43,179 bases of DNA. It comes from Candidatus Nanopelagicales bacterium (GTDB lineage Bacteria; Actinomycetota; Actinomycetes; S36-B12; GCA-2699445). The notes below the pieces were generated by a model, which was not told where the DNA came from, ran no database searches, and saw nothing but the letters and a program-made list of their open reading frames with translations. The stretch spans positions 1 through 43,179 of the forward strand of contig JAUYJT010000039.1 of NCBI GenBank assembly GCA_030700225.1, given 5' to 3'. Numbering within the stretch: position 1 is the first letter of the stretch; each line of letters starts with the position of its first letter. Of the stretch, positions 16,005 to 24,662 are shown in pieces. The translations under genes were made by a program, and so were the position numbers.

Positions 16005-17829
16005 CGTTCTCCTCAAATCCACCCGAGCTACCGTTCGTCGTCACCCAGTGCGGTCCCTGCGACCTGGGAATCTCCGCGATGATTCGCGTGCCCCGGCCCC
16101 TGGCTGCGTCGACCGTCAGGGTACCTCCGATCAGCGACATCCGTTCAGTCATCGTCGACAGACCGAACGTCTCTCGGTGCGACCGATCGGACCTCAACTC
16201 GAATCCACTCCCGTCGTCCTCCACCTCAAACACGGTGGCGAACTGCGTCTCCCGTACCCGGACTGTCACACTCCTCCCCGCTGAGTGCTTGCGGACGTTC
16301 GTCAGGGCTTCCTGAATGACCCTGATCACCTGGACCTCGCAGCGCGGCGTCAGTAGCGGATCGAGATCGATCGCGCATTCCAGCGAGGTTGACATACCGG
16401 TGTTGCGACTGAAGTCGGAAAGATAGTCCCGCAAACCGTCCAGCAGTCCCCAGTCGGCGCGCCCGGAGTCCCGAAGACCGAGGATGGCTTCCCGGACATC
16501 CCGGTAGCCCTCCCCGCAAAGATCCGCGAGATCCGTCAGTTCAGAGAAAACGGAATCGAGTTCGGCTACTCCCGGTCGCGACTGAAGTGCGCGCAAGCGG
16601 AGTTGGCAGGCTCCGAGGATCTGGGCGAGACTGTCATGCATCTCGCGAGCGATCCGGTTCCTTTCATCGATGATGGCCTCCTGACGTTCCTGCTCCCGTG
16701 ATGAAGCGCTGGTCAGGGCGATGGCCGCCAGACCGGAAAGCGTCTCGAGGAACCGACCATCTTTGGATGAGAATGGTTCATCCGCGCGCCGGGCGATCCA
16801 GATATCCCCGATCGTGCAGCCACGCGCCTGGATCGGAACCGTGAGAGTCGTGCGCCATTCGGATGATGCGCGGATCGGGCAGACCACATTCCCCTGATGC
16901 ACGTCATGGAACTGATCGTCCCGCGAGGTGATGCAGGCAGCCGCATCCTCAAATGCCTGGTAGAGCTGGATGACGTCTCCGGCGCGGACGGTGAGGGAGT
17001 CCAGATCGGCCACGGAAAGGGCGGCCTCATCGCAGTTGATCAGTTCCCGTGCGTCATGCACCACGGCCGCGAGAATGTCCGGTGGCGCGACCTGGCGGGA
17101 GATCTGCACGAGCACGTCGTACAGTGCGTGGCCCTCCCTCTGCCGACGGCGAAGGTCGGCCAGAATCTGGTTCGCCTGGATGGCCTCCGCGATCAGGTGT
17201 CCGAGCCTGTGAATGGTGTCGACGGTCAGGGGACTACCCAGCGGGTCCAGAACCACTCTCATGCGGCCTACGGTCGTCAGTCCCGCGATCAACGGTATGT
17301 CGACAACTGTTGCTTCATCGGCGGCGGGCCATAAGGCCCCCGGCGCGTCGCCGTGTTCCGACTTCCACGCCAACTGCTCGATGCCGTCGCACACGTGCCC
17401 TTCAGCGGTTGGCTCGACGGAAATCAGGACTTCACGGGCGCCGCTGGCTTCCCTGACGCATTCACTCGCGGCATCGGCCAGAGCCGGGAGTGAATGCACT
17501 CCCTGGATGGCGTTCGACAGGTCGCTGAGTGCCGCGAGCTCTTGGTTCTGCTCCACGATCCGCCGTTGGATCTTGTCAACGGAATGGAAGATCCCGTAGC
17601 CAAAGGCGAGCGCCGGGATGAATGACACGCCGACGAGAAGCCACAGGACCGGAGTTCGGATCAGATCCGACAGGAAGCTGTCCGCCGCGTAGTTGACCAC
17701 TGCCAGCTCAAGCACCACCAGGAACCCGAGCGGTAGAACCATGGCGATGAGCTTCAGCCGACGCATCTCCGACTGGCCAGTGGCTGCGGAAGCCACCATC
17801 AAGCATCCGCCCAAGCGCTTGAGGACCAC
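15964..17829 (-). CDS. NarL-type sensor histidine kinase with GAF-like domains
   Basis: Two N-terminal membrane helices with only a short outside loop (about 25-50 and 60-84) are followed by a coiled region, two GAF-like cytoplasmic domains (about 105-225 and 240-375), a HisKA_3 dimerisation helix with the phospho-accepting His in REMHDSLAQILG (about residue 398), and an HATPase domain (EALTNVRKHS, EDDGSGF, GLSTMTERMSLIGG). The lack of a large outside domain suggests it senses a cytoplasmic or membrane signal such as redox state, through GAF. The second GAF holds cysteines (NCDEAA, AACITS, VVCP, RGC) that could bind a cofactor. The likely start is GTG 17829, with GAGGAG 5 nt upstream; ATG 17799 is possible. 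Confidence 0.9.
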   Translation of the reverse strand: MVLKRLGGCLMVASAATGQSEMRRLKLIAMVLPLGFLVVLELAVVNYAADSFLSDLIRTPVLWLLVGVSFIPALAFGYGIFHSVDKIQRRIVEQNQELAALSDLSNAIQGVHSLPALADAASECVREASGAREVLISVEPTAEGHVCDGIEQLAWKSEHGDAPGALWPAADEATVVDIPLIAGLTTVGRMRVVLDPLGSPLTVDTIHRLGHLIAEAIQANQILADLRRRQREGHALYDVLVQISRQVAPPDILAAVVHDARELINCDEAALSVADLDSLTVRAGDVIQLYQAFEDAAACITSRDDQFHDVHQGNVVCPIRASSEWRTTLTVPIQARGCTIGDIWIARRADEPFSSKDGRFLETLSGLAAIALTSASSREQERQEAIIDERNRIAREMHDSLAQILGACQLRLRALQSRPGVAELDSVFSELTDLADLCGEGYRDVREAILGLRDSGRADWGLLDGLRDYLSDFSRNTGMSTSLECAIDLDPLLTPRCEVQVIRVIQEALTNVRKHSAGRSVTVRVRETQFATVFEVEDDGSGFELRSDRSHRETFGLSTMTERMSLIGGTLTVDAARGRGTRIIAEIPRSQGPHWVTTNGSSGGFEENDATHRWANAHSAR

Positions 17830-17973
17830 ACCCACTCCTCAAATAATCCCCAGCTTTGAGGATACCACCGCTGCCGGACCCGACCTTGGTCACCGACCGC
17901 CGCGTCAGGCACACTTGTGTGTATGATCTCGCCGTTGTCCGGAAGGTCCCCGAGTACGGTTCGGGTGGGCTGA
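17830..17973. promoter_or_regulatory. Divergent intergenic region, kinase operon and radical SAM gene
   Basis: This 144-nt gap must hold the promoters for both directions. A plus-strand TATGAT at about 17919 is the best -10-like hexamer for the radical SAM gene, but no matching -35 stands out. GGTGGG just before GTG 17974 is its likely ribosome site. On the minus side GAGGAG (17841-17836) serves the kinase. I see no clear palindrome. Confidence 0.35.
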
Positions 17974-19122
17974 GTGCGCACTCCAACGCCCCGATCGTAC
18001 ACAGACAAGCCCCTGCTCGTTTTCTGGGAGATGACCAAGGCCTGCCCGCTGGCTTGTCGTCACTGCCGGGCGACCGCGCAACATGCGCCCCTGGCGGGCG
18101 AGCTCAGTACCTCTGAGGGCATGCGGTTCCTGGACAGTCTCGCCGGCTTCGGCGCCCCCGCACCCGTCTTGATTCTGACTGGCGGGGACCCGCTGGCCAG
18201 GCCCGACTTCCTACCGTTAGTGCGCCATGCCAAGTCCCTTGACTACCGCGTCGCCCTCGCCCCAGCCGTAAGTGATGCCTTCTCCGGCCAGATCCTCGAC
18301 GATCTGCTCGAGGCGGGGGTGCGCACAGTGTCGATGTCGCTGGACGGGGCGAAACCGGAGACACATGAGGGGGTCCGCCAGGTGTCGGCCCACTTCAGCC
18401 AGACGCTCGCCAAGATCAGCGAGCTGGTCGGGCGAGGATACACGGTTCAGATAAACACAACAGTGATGGTTGGCAATGCACCTGAACTGGCCGCCATCGC
18501 GGAACTGTTGCACGACCTCAGAGTCGATATCTGGGAGGTCTTCTTCCTCATACGAGTTGGCCGGGGCACCGATCAGCTAGCCCTGAGCGCTGAACAGTGC
18601 GAGGACGTCGCGCATTTCCTCTATGACGCGGCGGCTTATGGCTTCATCGTGCGCACTGTCGAAGCCCCCCTCTTCAGGCGTGTGGTTACGTGGCGCAACT
18701 CCCCTGAAGCGCAAACCGTCGATGTGGCGGAACACTTCGGCCTGGGGTCGCTATACCGCTCGCTGAGCATGGATCTCATCACGCGCCTGGGCGATCCCGC
18801 CCGCGGACGGAAGGCGACCACTTCCGGGACGCGTGACGGCGACGGGATCCTGTTTGTGGGCCACGACGGGCAGGTACTCCCAGCTGGATTCCTACCCTTG
18901 CCCCTTGGGAACGTCCGCGAGCGCAGCGTCGTGGACATCTACCGCAACCATCCGGTGCTGCGCCGGATCAGGGCGGCGGAGTTCGCCGGCCGATGCGGTT
19001 CCTGCGAATTCCGCAGGGTGTGTGGCGGGTCGCGCTCCCGCGCGTTCGCGGAGACCGGCAATCCGCTGGGTGAGGATCCGGCATGTGTATACCAGCCACT
19101 CCCCGGACAACCCGCCACCTAA
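17974..19122 (+). CDS. Radical SAM/SPASM protein, heme-synthase/NirJ-like (TIGR04053-type)
   Basis: The 382-residue protein has the radical SAM cluster motif CPLACRHC (C24, C28, C31) inside PLLVFWEMTKACPLACRHC, the opening typical of the TIGR04053 family related to NirJ, AhbD and PqqE. GGDP (SAM contact) is in LILTGGDPLARPDF. A SPASM-like C-terminus with C341, C344, C350 and C371 binds auxiliary Fe-S. Relatives modify peptides or heme side chains; the substrate here is unknown. It is divergent from the kinase gene, and no precursor-like small peptide gene is visible beside it. Given the cytochrome cluster, a tetrapyrrole substrate is possible but only by context. GTG 17974 is used because the conserved N-terminus starts soon after it. 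Confidence 0.85.
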   Translation: MRTPTPRSYTDKPLLVFWEMTKACPLACRHCRATAQHAPLAGELSTSEGMRFLDSLAGFGAPAPVLILTGGDPLARPDFLPLVRHAKSLDYRVALAPAVSDAFSGQILDDLLEAGVRTVSMSLDGAKPETHEGVRQVSAHFSQTLAKISELVGRGYTVQINTTVMVGNAPELAAIAELLHDLRVDIWEVFFLIRVGRGTDQLALSAEQCEDVAHFLYDAAAYGFIVRTVEAPLFRRVVTWRNSPEAQTVDVAEHFGLGSLYRSLSMDLITRLGDPARGRKATTSGTRDGDGILFVGHDGQVLPAGFLPLPLGNVRERSVVDIYRNHPVLRRIRAAEFAGRCGSCEFRRVCGGSRSRAFAETGNPLGEDPACVYQPLPGQPAT

Positions 19123-19131
19123 CCCGAATGG

Positions 19132-19180
19132 GTAGCCTCCGCGGCTACGTTTCGCCGGTGAGGTTCGGCCTATCCTCACC
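19132..19180. terminator. Two hairpins between convergent genes (bidirectional terminator candidate)
   Basis: GTAGCC (19132-19137) pairs with GGCTAC (19143-19148) around a 5-nt loop. GGTGAGG (19157-19163) pairs with CCTCACC (19174-19180) around a 10-nt loop. They fill the 64-nt gap between the radical SAM stop and the ribF stop. There is no T-tract, as is usual in high-GC actinobacteria. Confidence 0.6.
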
Positions 19181-19186
19181 AGGGCA

Positions 19187-20155
19187 CTACGCGGTGAGTA
19201 TCCGGCGCGCGGACTTCACGTCCCAGGCGATCGCCGCCTTTAGCTCGGTGACCGAGTCGAACTTCCGCATTGGCCGCAGGTGCTCAATGAAGTCCACCGC
19301 CACGTACTTGCCTGCGAGTCCGAGATCCGCCCGGTCCAGGGCGTGTGCCTCGACGCGTCGGGCCGCGCCGCCGAAGGTAACGTTCGCCCCGACACTTACC
19401 GCCGCCGCGTGGCGCCTCGGCTCTCCGTATGGGTCCACAACGAGCCATGCCGCGTAGACGCCATCGTGCGGCACCGAACTGCTCTCGTGCACGGCGACGT
19501 TCGCGGTTGGGAACCCCAGCGACTTGCCGCGGCCGTCACCGGGAACGACCATTCCTTCCACGCGGTGAGGTCGAGCCAGCCCGACGGATGCTTCGGCAAC
19601 ATCCCCGCGCATCACCAGCGCCCGGATTGCCGTGGACGACCAGACGCTCCCTGACTCGTCAGCGGCCAAGCCGACGGAATCGACGCTGAATCCATCCATC
19701 TCACCCTGCTCGGTCAGCACAGCGACGTCGCCGACAGCCATGTGGCCGAACCTGAAGTTGGACCCGACGACGACGAGCTTGGCCGACAGCTGCCCGGTCA
19801 GGTACTCGGCCGCGAACTCCTCACACGTGACGCCGGCGACCTCGCGGCTGAATGTGACTAGGCGAACGGCGTCGACACCCAGCTCCGCGAGCAGTCCGAG
19901 CTTGTGACGCAAAGTGGTCAGTTGAGGTGTTGAGGCCTCCGGCCGCAGGACGGACACCGGATGCGGATCAAACGTGAGAACGACGAAGGGCAGGTTCCGG
20001 CGCGACGCGTCGGCTCTGGCGCGCGCCAAGATTGAGCGATGTCCTAGGTGAACTCCGTCGAACACTCCCACCGACACGACACTGGGCTGCCCGAAGGGCG
20101 GGTCACCGTCTCTGAGTACGGGAAGCGGGTCGCTGGTTCTCGCGGACTGGCTCAT
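19187..20155 (-). CDS. ribF: Bifunctional riboflavin kinase/FAD synthetase
   Basis: RibF phosphorylates riboflavin to FMN and adenylates FMN to FAD. The N-terminal nucleotidyltransferase domain shows SVGVFDGVHLGHRSIL, TFDPHP, GSNFRFGH and WSSTAIR. The C-terminal flavokinase domain shows GDGRGKSLGFPTANV, the Mg-ATP binding PTAN motif. At 322 residues it has the usual length. ATG 20155 overlaps the truB stop (ATGA); the frame is open upstream but inside truB. In many actinobacteria rpsO and pnp follow ribF; here the strand changes instead and the radical SAM gene comes next. Confidence 0.95.
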   Translation of the reverse strand: MSQSARTSDPLPVLRDGDPPFGQPSVVSVGVFDGVHLGHRSILARARADASRRNLPFVVLTFDPHPVSVLRPEASTPQLTTLRHKLGLLAELGVDAVRLVTFSREVAGVTCEEFAAEYLTGQLSAKLVVVGSNFRFGHMAVGDVAVLTEQGEMDGFSVDSVGLAADESGSVWSSTAIRALVMRGDVAEASVGLARPHRVEGMVVPGDGRGKSLGFPTANVAVHESSSVPHDGVYAAWLVVDPYGEPRRHAAAVSVGANVTFGGAARRVEAHALDRADLGLAGKYVAVDFIEHLRPMRKFDSVTELKAAIAWDVKSARRILTA

Positions 20156-21057
20156 GAAACGACCTTGCCCCGCCCCGCCCGTTTGTCCGGCACGACCATC
20201 CGGTAGCGCCACTGTCCTTCCACGCTGTCGGCCACCGCCAGAAGGTCCGCGCCTGAGTCCAGGAGCGCAACGGGTCCGCTATCCGCCACGCCGGAGGGGA
20301 CTCGCGTGCCTGACAGCACTGGACCGGGGTCACCCACAACCACAGTTGGCAGGACTTGGCCAGCGACGACTCCCGCCGGGATGAGATCCGGGCGGTTGGC
20401 CTCCACGTAGTCCAGAGTCCGAGCCTGAGACACCAAGAAGGGTCCAACTGAGGTCCGGCGTAGCGATGTCAAGTGGCCGCCCACTCCGAGACTCGCGCCG
20501 AGGTCCCGGGCCAGCGCGCGTACATATGTTCCGGACGACACTCGCACGCGAACGTCCACGTCCAGCACTTGCACTGCGTCGAAGACAGCGGCGGACGTGC
20601 GCAGAATCTCGAACGAATGGACTGTGACGGCCCTGGCCGACAGCTCAACGGCTTGACCAGCGCGCACGAGCCGGTAGGCACGAGTACCCGCCACTTTGAT
20701 CGCGGAAACAGACGACGGCCGCTGCTGGATCTCCCCAGTCAAGGCACAGACACCTTGAGCCAGCGGCAATTCCGGAGAGGCGCCATCAGAAGACGTCACC
20801 TCGCCCTCAGCGTCGTCGGTTGTTGTGCTGACTCCCAATCGAATTGTCGCGTCGTACTCCTTGTCCACCCCACCCAGGAAGGTCAGCAACCGGGTCGCGC
20901 TCCCGACCCCGACGACGAGCAAGCCAGTGGCTACCGGGTCAAGGGTTCCCGCGTGCCCAACCTTCCGCGTCCCGTATGCCTTACGAATCCTGGCCACAAC
21001 ACCGTGGCTCGTGATGCCAGCTGGCTTGTCCACCAGCAGGATGCCGTCGGTTGACAT
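20152..21057 (-). CDS. truB: tRNA pseudouridine(55) synthase
   Basis: TruB makes pseudouridine 55 in the T-loop of tRNAs. LLVDKPAGITSH opens the fold; VGHAGTLDPVATGLLVVGVG holds the catalytic Asp (in GTLDP). RAYRLVRAG and SGTYVRALARDLG are the other conserved blocks. The C-terminal PUA-like domain is present. ATG 21057-21055 overlaps the rbfA stop as TGATG; the same frame runs open into rbfA, but that extension is not related to TruB. About 301 residues, as usual. Confidence 0.95.
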   Translation of the reverse strand: MSTDGILLVDKPAGITSHGVVARIRKAYGTRKVGHAGTLDPVATGLLVVGVGSATRLLTFLGGVDKEYDATIRLGVSTTTDDAEGEVTSSDGASPELPLAQGVCALTGEIQQRPSSVSAIKVAGTRAYRLVRAGQAVELSARAVTVHSFEILRTSAAVFDAVQVLDVDVRVRVSSGTYVRALARDLGASLGVGGHLTSLRRTSVGPFLVSQARTLDYVEANRPDLIPAGVVAGQVLPTVVVGDPGPVLSGTRVPSGVADSGPVALLDSGADLLAVADSVEGQWRYRMVVPDKRAGRGKVVS

Positions 21058-21527
21058 CAGACCGGACGATTGGGGGCCACGGAATCCTCGGGCACCGCTT
21101 CCGGAAGTTCCGGGTGCCGGTACGGATCGGGATCCCCGGCGAACGTCGCATCGGCAGCTCGCGCTTGGAGTTCGGCATCCGCCGAGGCCGCCTGCCGGAT
21201 CAGATCCTCGATATGCTCCGCCGCCACGGGCAGAGCGTCGGCGACGAAATCGATTGTCGGCGCGAAGCGAACGCCCGTCTTCTTCGCGACCTCGCTGCGC
21301 ACGAGACCCTTGGCTGACTCGAGCGCGGCTCCTGACTCGGCCAGCTCGTGCTCCGACCCGAGCACGGTGTAGAAGATCGTGCTTGACCGCAAGTCGTTCG
21401 CCACCCGGACCTCGGTGATCGTCACGAACCCCAGGCGGGGATCCTTGATCCTCCGCTCCAGCATCTCCGCGGCGATCTCCTTGATACGGTCGGCCAGCCG
21501 GCGCACTCGCGCTTCGTGGTCGGTCAT
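21057..21527 (-). CDS. rbfA: 30S ribosome-binding factor RbfA
   Basis: RbfA binds the 30S precursor and helps 16S rRNA 5'-end maturation, important in cold. The KH-like fold is recognisable from [31 protein letters not shown] and [12 protein letters not shown], and [20 protein letters not shown]. The acidic, Pro-containing C-terminal tail (from about 120) is not conserved. It overlaps infB by ATGA at its start and truB by 1 nt at its end. The DHH-family phosphoesterase gene often seen between rbfA and truB in relatives is absent. Confidence 0.95.
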   Translation of the reverse strand: MTDHEARVRRLADRIKEIAAEMLERRIKDPRLGFVTITEVRVANDLRSSTIFYTVLGSEHELAESGAALESAKGLVRSEVAKKTGVRFAPTIDFVADALPVAAEHIEDLIRQAASADAELQARAADATFAGDPDPYRHPELPEAVPEDSVAPNRPV

Positions 21528-24271
21528 TCACGCACCTGCTCGCGCTGCTCGAAGGTCTCGATGACGTCGCCGACCTTGATGTCGTTGAACGAGCCCAGAC
21601 CGATACCGCACTCGTATCCGTCACGAACCTCGGTCACGTCATCCTTGAACCGGCGCAAGGACGATACCGTCAGGTCCTGCGCGACCACGACACCGTCGCG
21701 CACGAGTCGCGCCTTGGCGTTTCGCCGGATCAGGCCCGTGCGCACGAGGCATCCCGCGATGTTCCCGAGCTTGCTGGACCGGAACACCTCGCGGATCTCA
21801 GCCGATCCGAGCTGTACCTCTACGTATTCGGGCTTGAGCATGCCGCGCAGGGCCGACTCGACATCGTCGATGGCCGCGTAAATCACCGAGTAGAACCGCG
21901 TCTCCACGCCCTCGCGCTCGGCCAGTTCCGATGCCTTGCCCTGAGGCCTGACGTTGAACCCGATGATGATCGCATCCGAGGCCGCCGCCAACATCACGTT
22001 GGTTTCAGTTATGGCCCCGACGCCGCGGTCAATGACACGCAACGAGACCTCGTCGCCGACGTCGATCTTCATCAGGGCGTCCTCGAGTGCCTCAACCGAC
22101 CCGGAGACGTCGCCCTTCAGGATCAGCTTGAGTTCCTGGACCTCGCCCTTCTCGACCTGCGACAAGAACTCCTCGAGCGTGCGCCGCGGCCTGGACTTGG
22201 CCAGCATCGCGTTGCGCTCCCTGGCTTGCCTGGTCTGGGCGATTTGCCTCGCGGTACGGTCCTCCGACACGACCAGGAACGAGTCTCCCGCAGCCGGAAC
22301 AGACGTCAATCCGAGCACCTGGACCGGTCGCGACGGCGGTGCCTCATCGACCGGCTCCCCGTGCTCATCCAGCATGGCGCGAACCCGCCCGAAAGCCTCG
22401 CCCGCCACGATGGAGACGCCCGGACGCAGCGTTCCGCGCTCAACAAGGACGGTTGCCACCGGACCCCTGCCTCTGTCCAGATGTGCTTCGATCGCGACAC
22501 CTTGCGCATCCTGATTGGGGTTCGCGCGCAGATCCAGCGAAGCGTCCGCCGTCAGGGTCACCGCCTCGAGCAAAGCCTCGATCCCGACTCGGCTCTTCGC
22601 TGACACGTCGACGAACATCACCTCGCCGCCGAATTCCTCCGCGACTAGGCCATATTCGGTGAGCTGTGTTCGAACCTTGGTTGGATCAGCCCCTTCTTTG
22701 TCAATCTTGTTGACCGCCACGACGATCGGCACATCGGCGGCCTGCGCGTGGTTGAGCGCCTCAACAGTCTGCGGCTTGACACCGTCATCCGCCGCGACTA
22801 CCAGGATCGCCACGTCCGTGACCTTCGCTCCCCTGGCCCGCATCGCTGTGAACGCCTCGTGGCCGGGAGTGTCGATGAACGTGATCGCCCGCTCATCGCC
22901 GCCAATGACCGCATGGACCTGATACGCACCGATGTGCTGCGTTATCCCACCGGCCTCGCCAGCGACTACGTCAGCGCTACGTATAGCGTCAAGCAGCTTG
23001 GTCTTGCCGTGATCGACGTGGCCCATGACGGTGACGACAGGCGGGCGTGGCAGCATCTCCGCCGCCTCGCCCTCATCCTCGCCAAACTCCAGGTCGAATC
23101 GTCCCAGCAGCTCACGGTCCTCATCTTCGGGAGAGACGATCTGGACGTCGAAGTCCAGTTCCTGCCCAAGAAGCTTGAGCGTGTCATCGTCGACCGACTG
23201 GGTCGCGTTGACCATCTCCCCCAGCTTGAACATCACTGTCACGAGCTCCGCCGGACTGGCGTCGACCTTGTCGGCGAAGTCGGTCAAGGATGAACCGCGG
23301 GCCAAGCGCACTTGCGCCCCATCCCCCCTGGGGATCCTCACGCCGCCGATCGTCGGCGCCTCCATGTTGTCGAACTCCTGGCGCTTCGCCCGGCGGGACT
23401 TGCGCGCCCGGGTTGGCTTGCCACCAGGCCGCCCGCGGCCTGGGCCCCCTGGACCCCGCCCACCCGGACCACCCGGTGCACCAGGACCACCCGGACCTCG
23501 TGCGCCCGCTCCGGCATAGCTACCCGGAGCGCCACGGCCCGGACCACCCGGACCGCCCGGGCCTCGTGCGCCAGCTCCGGCATAACCACCCGGAGCGCCA
23601 CGGCCACCCGGGGCTCGGCCGCCGGGACCACCTGGGCCGCGGTCACCCGGGCCACCGAAGCCGCCTCTCCCCCTGAGCCCACCAGGTCCGCTCTGCGGCG
23701 TTGGCATTGAGCCAGGTGTAGGACGTGGTGCGTCTGGTACCCCCCCAGGGGGGCGCGTCGCCGTGTTGCCCGTGAACGGGTTGTTCCCAGGGCGTGACGT
23801 CCGGGCAGCGACACTGCCCGAGAACGGGTTGTTGGCGGGACGCGGTCCCGCTGGACGTGGCGTCAGCCTCGGCTCGTCGACCTCGGGAGGTACGGAGGCA
23901 GGCGCGCCACCGGCGGGGGCATCCTTCGGGGCTGCCGCATCGCCTTCTGGTCCGCCGGCAGACTCAGCAGGCGCGACGGGAGTCTTCGGCAGGGCTTGGG
24001 CGGCTGCGGCGCCGGAGTCCTCGACAGCCGGAGCCACACGTGGACGTACAGCTTGTCGCGGACCAGTGCGTATGGAGCTGGAGCCAGCTCGCGGAGCCTG
24101 GGGCTCCGGAGCGGCGACGTTCAGAGATTCTCGAAGTTTGCGCGCTACAGGAGTCGCCACTGTCGAGGAAGCCGACCTAGCGAACTCCCCCATCTCCTCG
24201 AGCTTCTCGAGGACCTGCTTGCTTTCGAGCCCGAGCTCTTTGGCCAGCTCGTAGACCCGGACTTTTGACAC
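21524..24271 (-). CDS. infB: Translation initiation factor IF-2
   Basis: The 915-residue GTPase brings fMet-tRNA to the ribosome. The N-terminal IF2_N domain ([20 protein letters not shown]) is followed by a long disordered region rich in A, P, G and R (about 50-300) that holds a near-perfect repeat of 22 residues, then the second IF2_N segment, the G domain with GHVDHGKT (about 416), DTPGHEAF and NKID, and the beta-barrel and fMet-tRNA binding C-terminal domains. GTG 24271 is preceded by GGAGA. The long N-terminal extension is normal for actinobacterial IF-2. The stop overlaps the rbfA start. Confidence 0.97.
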   Translation of the reverse strand: MSKVRVYELAKELGLESKQVLEKLEEMGEFARSASSTVATPVARKLRESLNVAAPEPQAPRAGSSSIRTGPRQAVRPRVAPAVEDSGAAAAQALPKTPVAPAESAGGPEGDAAAPKDAPAGGAPASVPPEVDEPRLTPRPAGPRPANNPFSGSVAARTSRPGNNPFTGNTATRPPGGVPDAPRPTPGSMPTPQSGPGGLRGRGGFGGPGDRGPGGPGGRAPGGRGAPGGYAGAGARGPGGPGGPGRGAPGSYAGAGARGPGGPGAPGGPGGRGPGGPGRGRPGGKPTRARKSRRAKRQEFDNMEAPTIGGVRIPRGDGAQVRLARGSSLTDFADKVDASPAELVTVMFKLGEMVNATQSVDDDTLKLLGQELDFDVQIVSPEDEDRELLGRFDLEFGEDEGEAAEMLPRPPVVTVMGHVDHGKTKLLDAIRSADVVAGEAGGITQHIGAYQVHAVIGGDERAITFIDTPGHEAFTAMRARGAKVTDVAILVVAADDGVKPQTVEALNHAQAADVPIVVAVNKIDKEGADPTKVRTQLTEYGLVAEEFGGEVMFVDVSAKSRVGIEALLEAVTLTADASLDLRANPNQDAQGVAIEAHLDRGRGPVATVLVERGTLRPGVSIVAGEAFGRVRAMLDEHGEPVDEAPPSRPVQVLGLTSVPAAGDSFLVVSEDRTARQIAQTRQARERNAMLAKSRPRRTLEEFLSQVEKGEVQELKLILKGDVSGSVEALEDALMKIDVGDEVSLRVIDRGVGAITETNVMLAAASDAIIIGFNVRPQGKASELAEREGVETRFYSVIYAAIDDVESALRGMLKPEYVEVQLGSAEIREVFRSSKLGNIAGCLVRTGLIRRNAKARLVRDGVVVAQDLTVSSLRRFKDDVTEVRDGYECGIGLGSFNDIKVGDVIETFEQREQVRE
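23491..23608. repeat. 66-bp imperfect tandem repeat inside infB
   Basis: Two copies of a GC-rich unit, starting at 23491 and 23557, encode the 22-residue element GRGAPG[SG][11 protein letters not shown]. The sequence CTCCGGCATA marks each copy. It lies in the disordered linker of IF-2 and is likely prone to copy-number slippage. Confidence 0.7.
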
Positions 24272-24329
24272 GGTTCTCCTGTCTTGGTCCGGGTGTTCAC
24301 CGCAGACCCTCAGTCGTGGTTTGACTCAC

Positions 24330-24662
24330 TCATGGCTGGGTGGTCATCGGTAGCTCATCTCGTCTCCGCCTTCGATCGACGGCCGTCTTCTGCCGCAGCA
24401 CTTGCCCGAGAGCGTCGGACGACAACGGTCCCGTCACCCTCAGAGCACGGGTCCATGCCCGCCTACGCTCCGCGAGCGCCAGGCACTCCAGGTCGGGATG
24501 CAGATAGGCGCCCCTGCCCGGTTGCCGACCGCTGTCATCTGGGATCAGATCTGATCCCCTGGCAACGGCTCGCAGCAGATCGGATTGGTTTCCCCGACGC
24601 CGACAGCCCACACAAGTGCGTTCTGGGACGTGGGATCCGATGCGGCCAGTGTACCCGCTCAA
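24330..24662 (-). CDS. ylxR: YlxR family RNA-binding protein (DUF448)
   Basis: A small basic protein between nusA and infB, its conserved place. PERTCVGCRRRGNQSDLLRA and GRGAYLHPDLECLALAERRR match the YlxR fold, including the CxxC pair and GRGAYL. Members bind RNA and have been linked to regulation of RNase P in other bacteria. The family is usually about 90-110 residues; a TTG at 24662 overlapping the nusA stop (TTGA) gives 110, whereas the ATG at 24722 would overlap nusA by 64 nt. The C-terminus ends in a basic tract (RRRRRDE). Confidence 0.88.
   Translation of the reverse strand: MSGYTGRIGSHVPERTCVGCRRRGNQSDLLRAVARGSDLIPDDSGRQPGRGAYLHPDLECLALAERRRAWTRALRVTGPLSSDALGQVLRQKTAVDRRRRRDELPMTTQP

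Noticed and set aside
21058-21624. Upstream extension of the truB frame
   Set aside because: The extension lies inside rbfA and infB in a shifted frame. TruB similarity starts at the ATG at 21057, which overlaps the rbfA stop.
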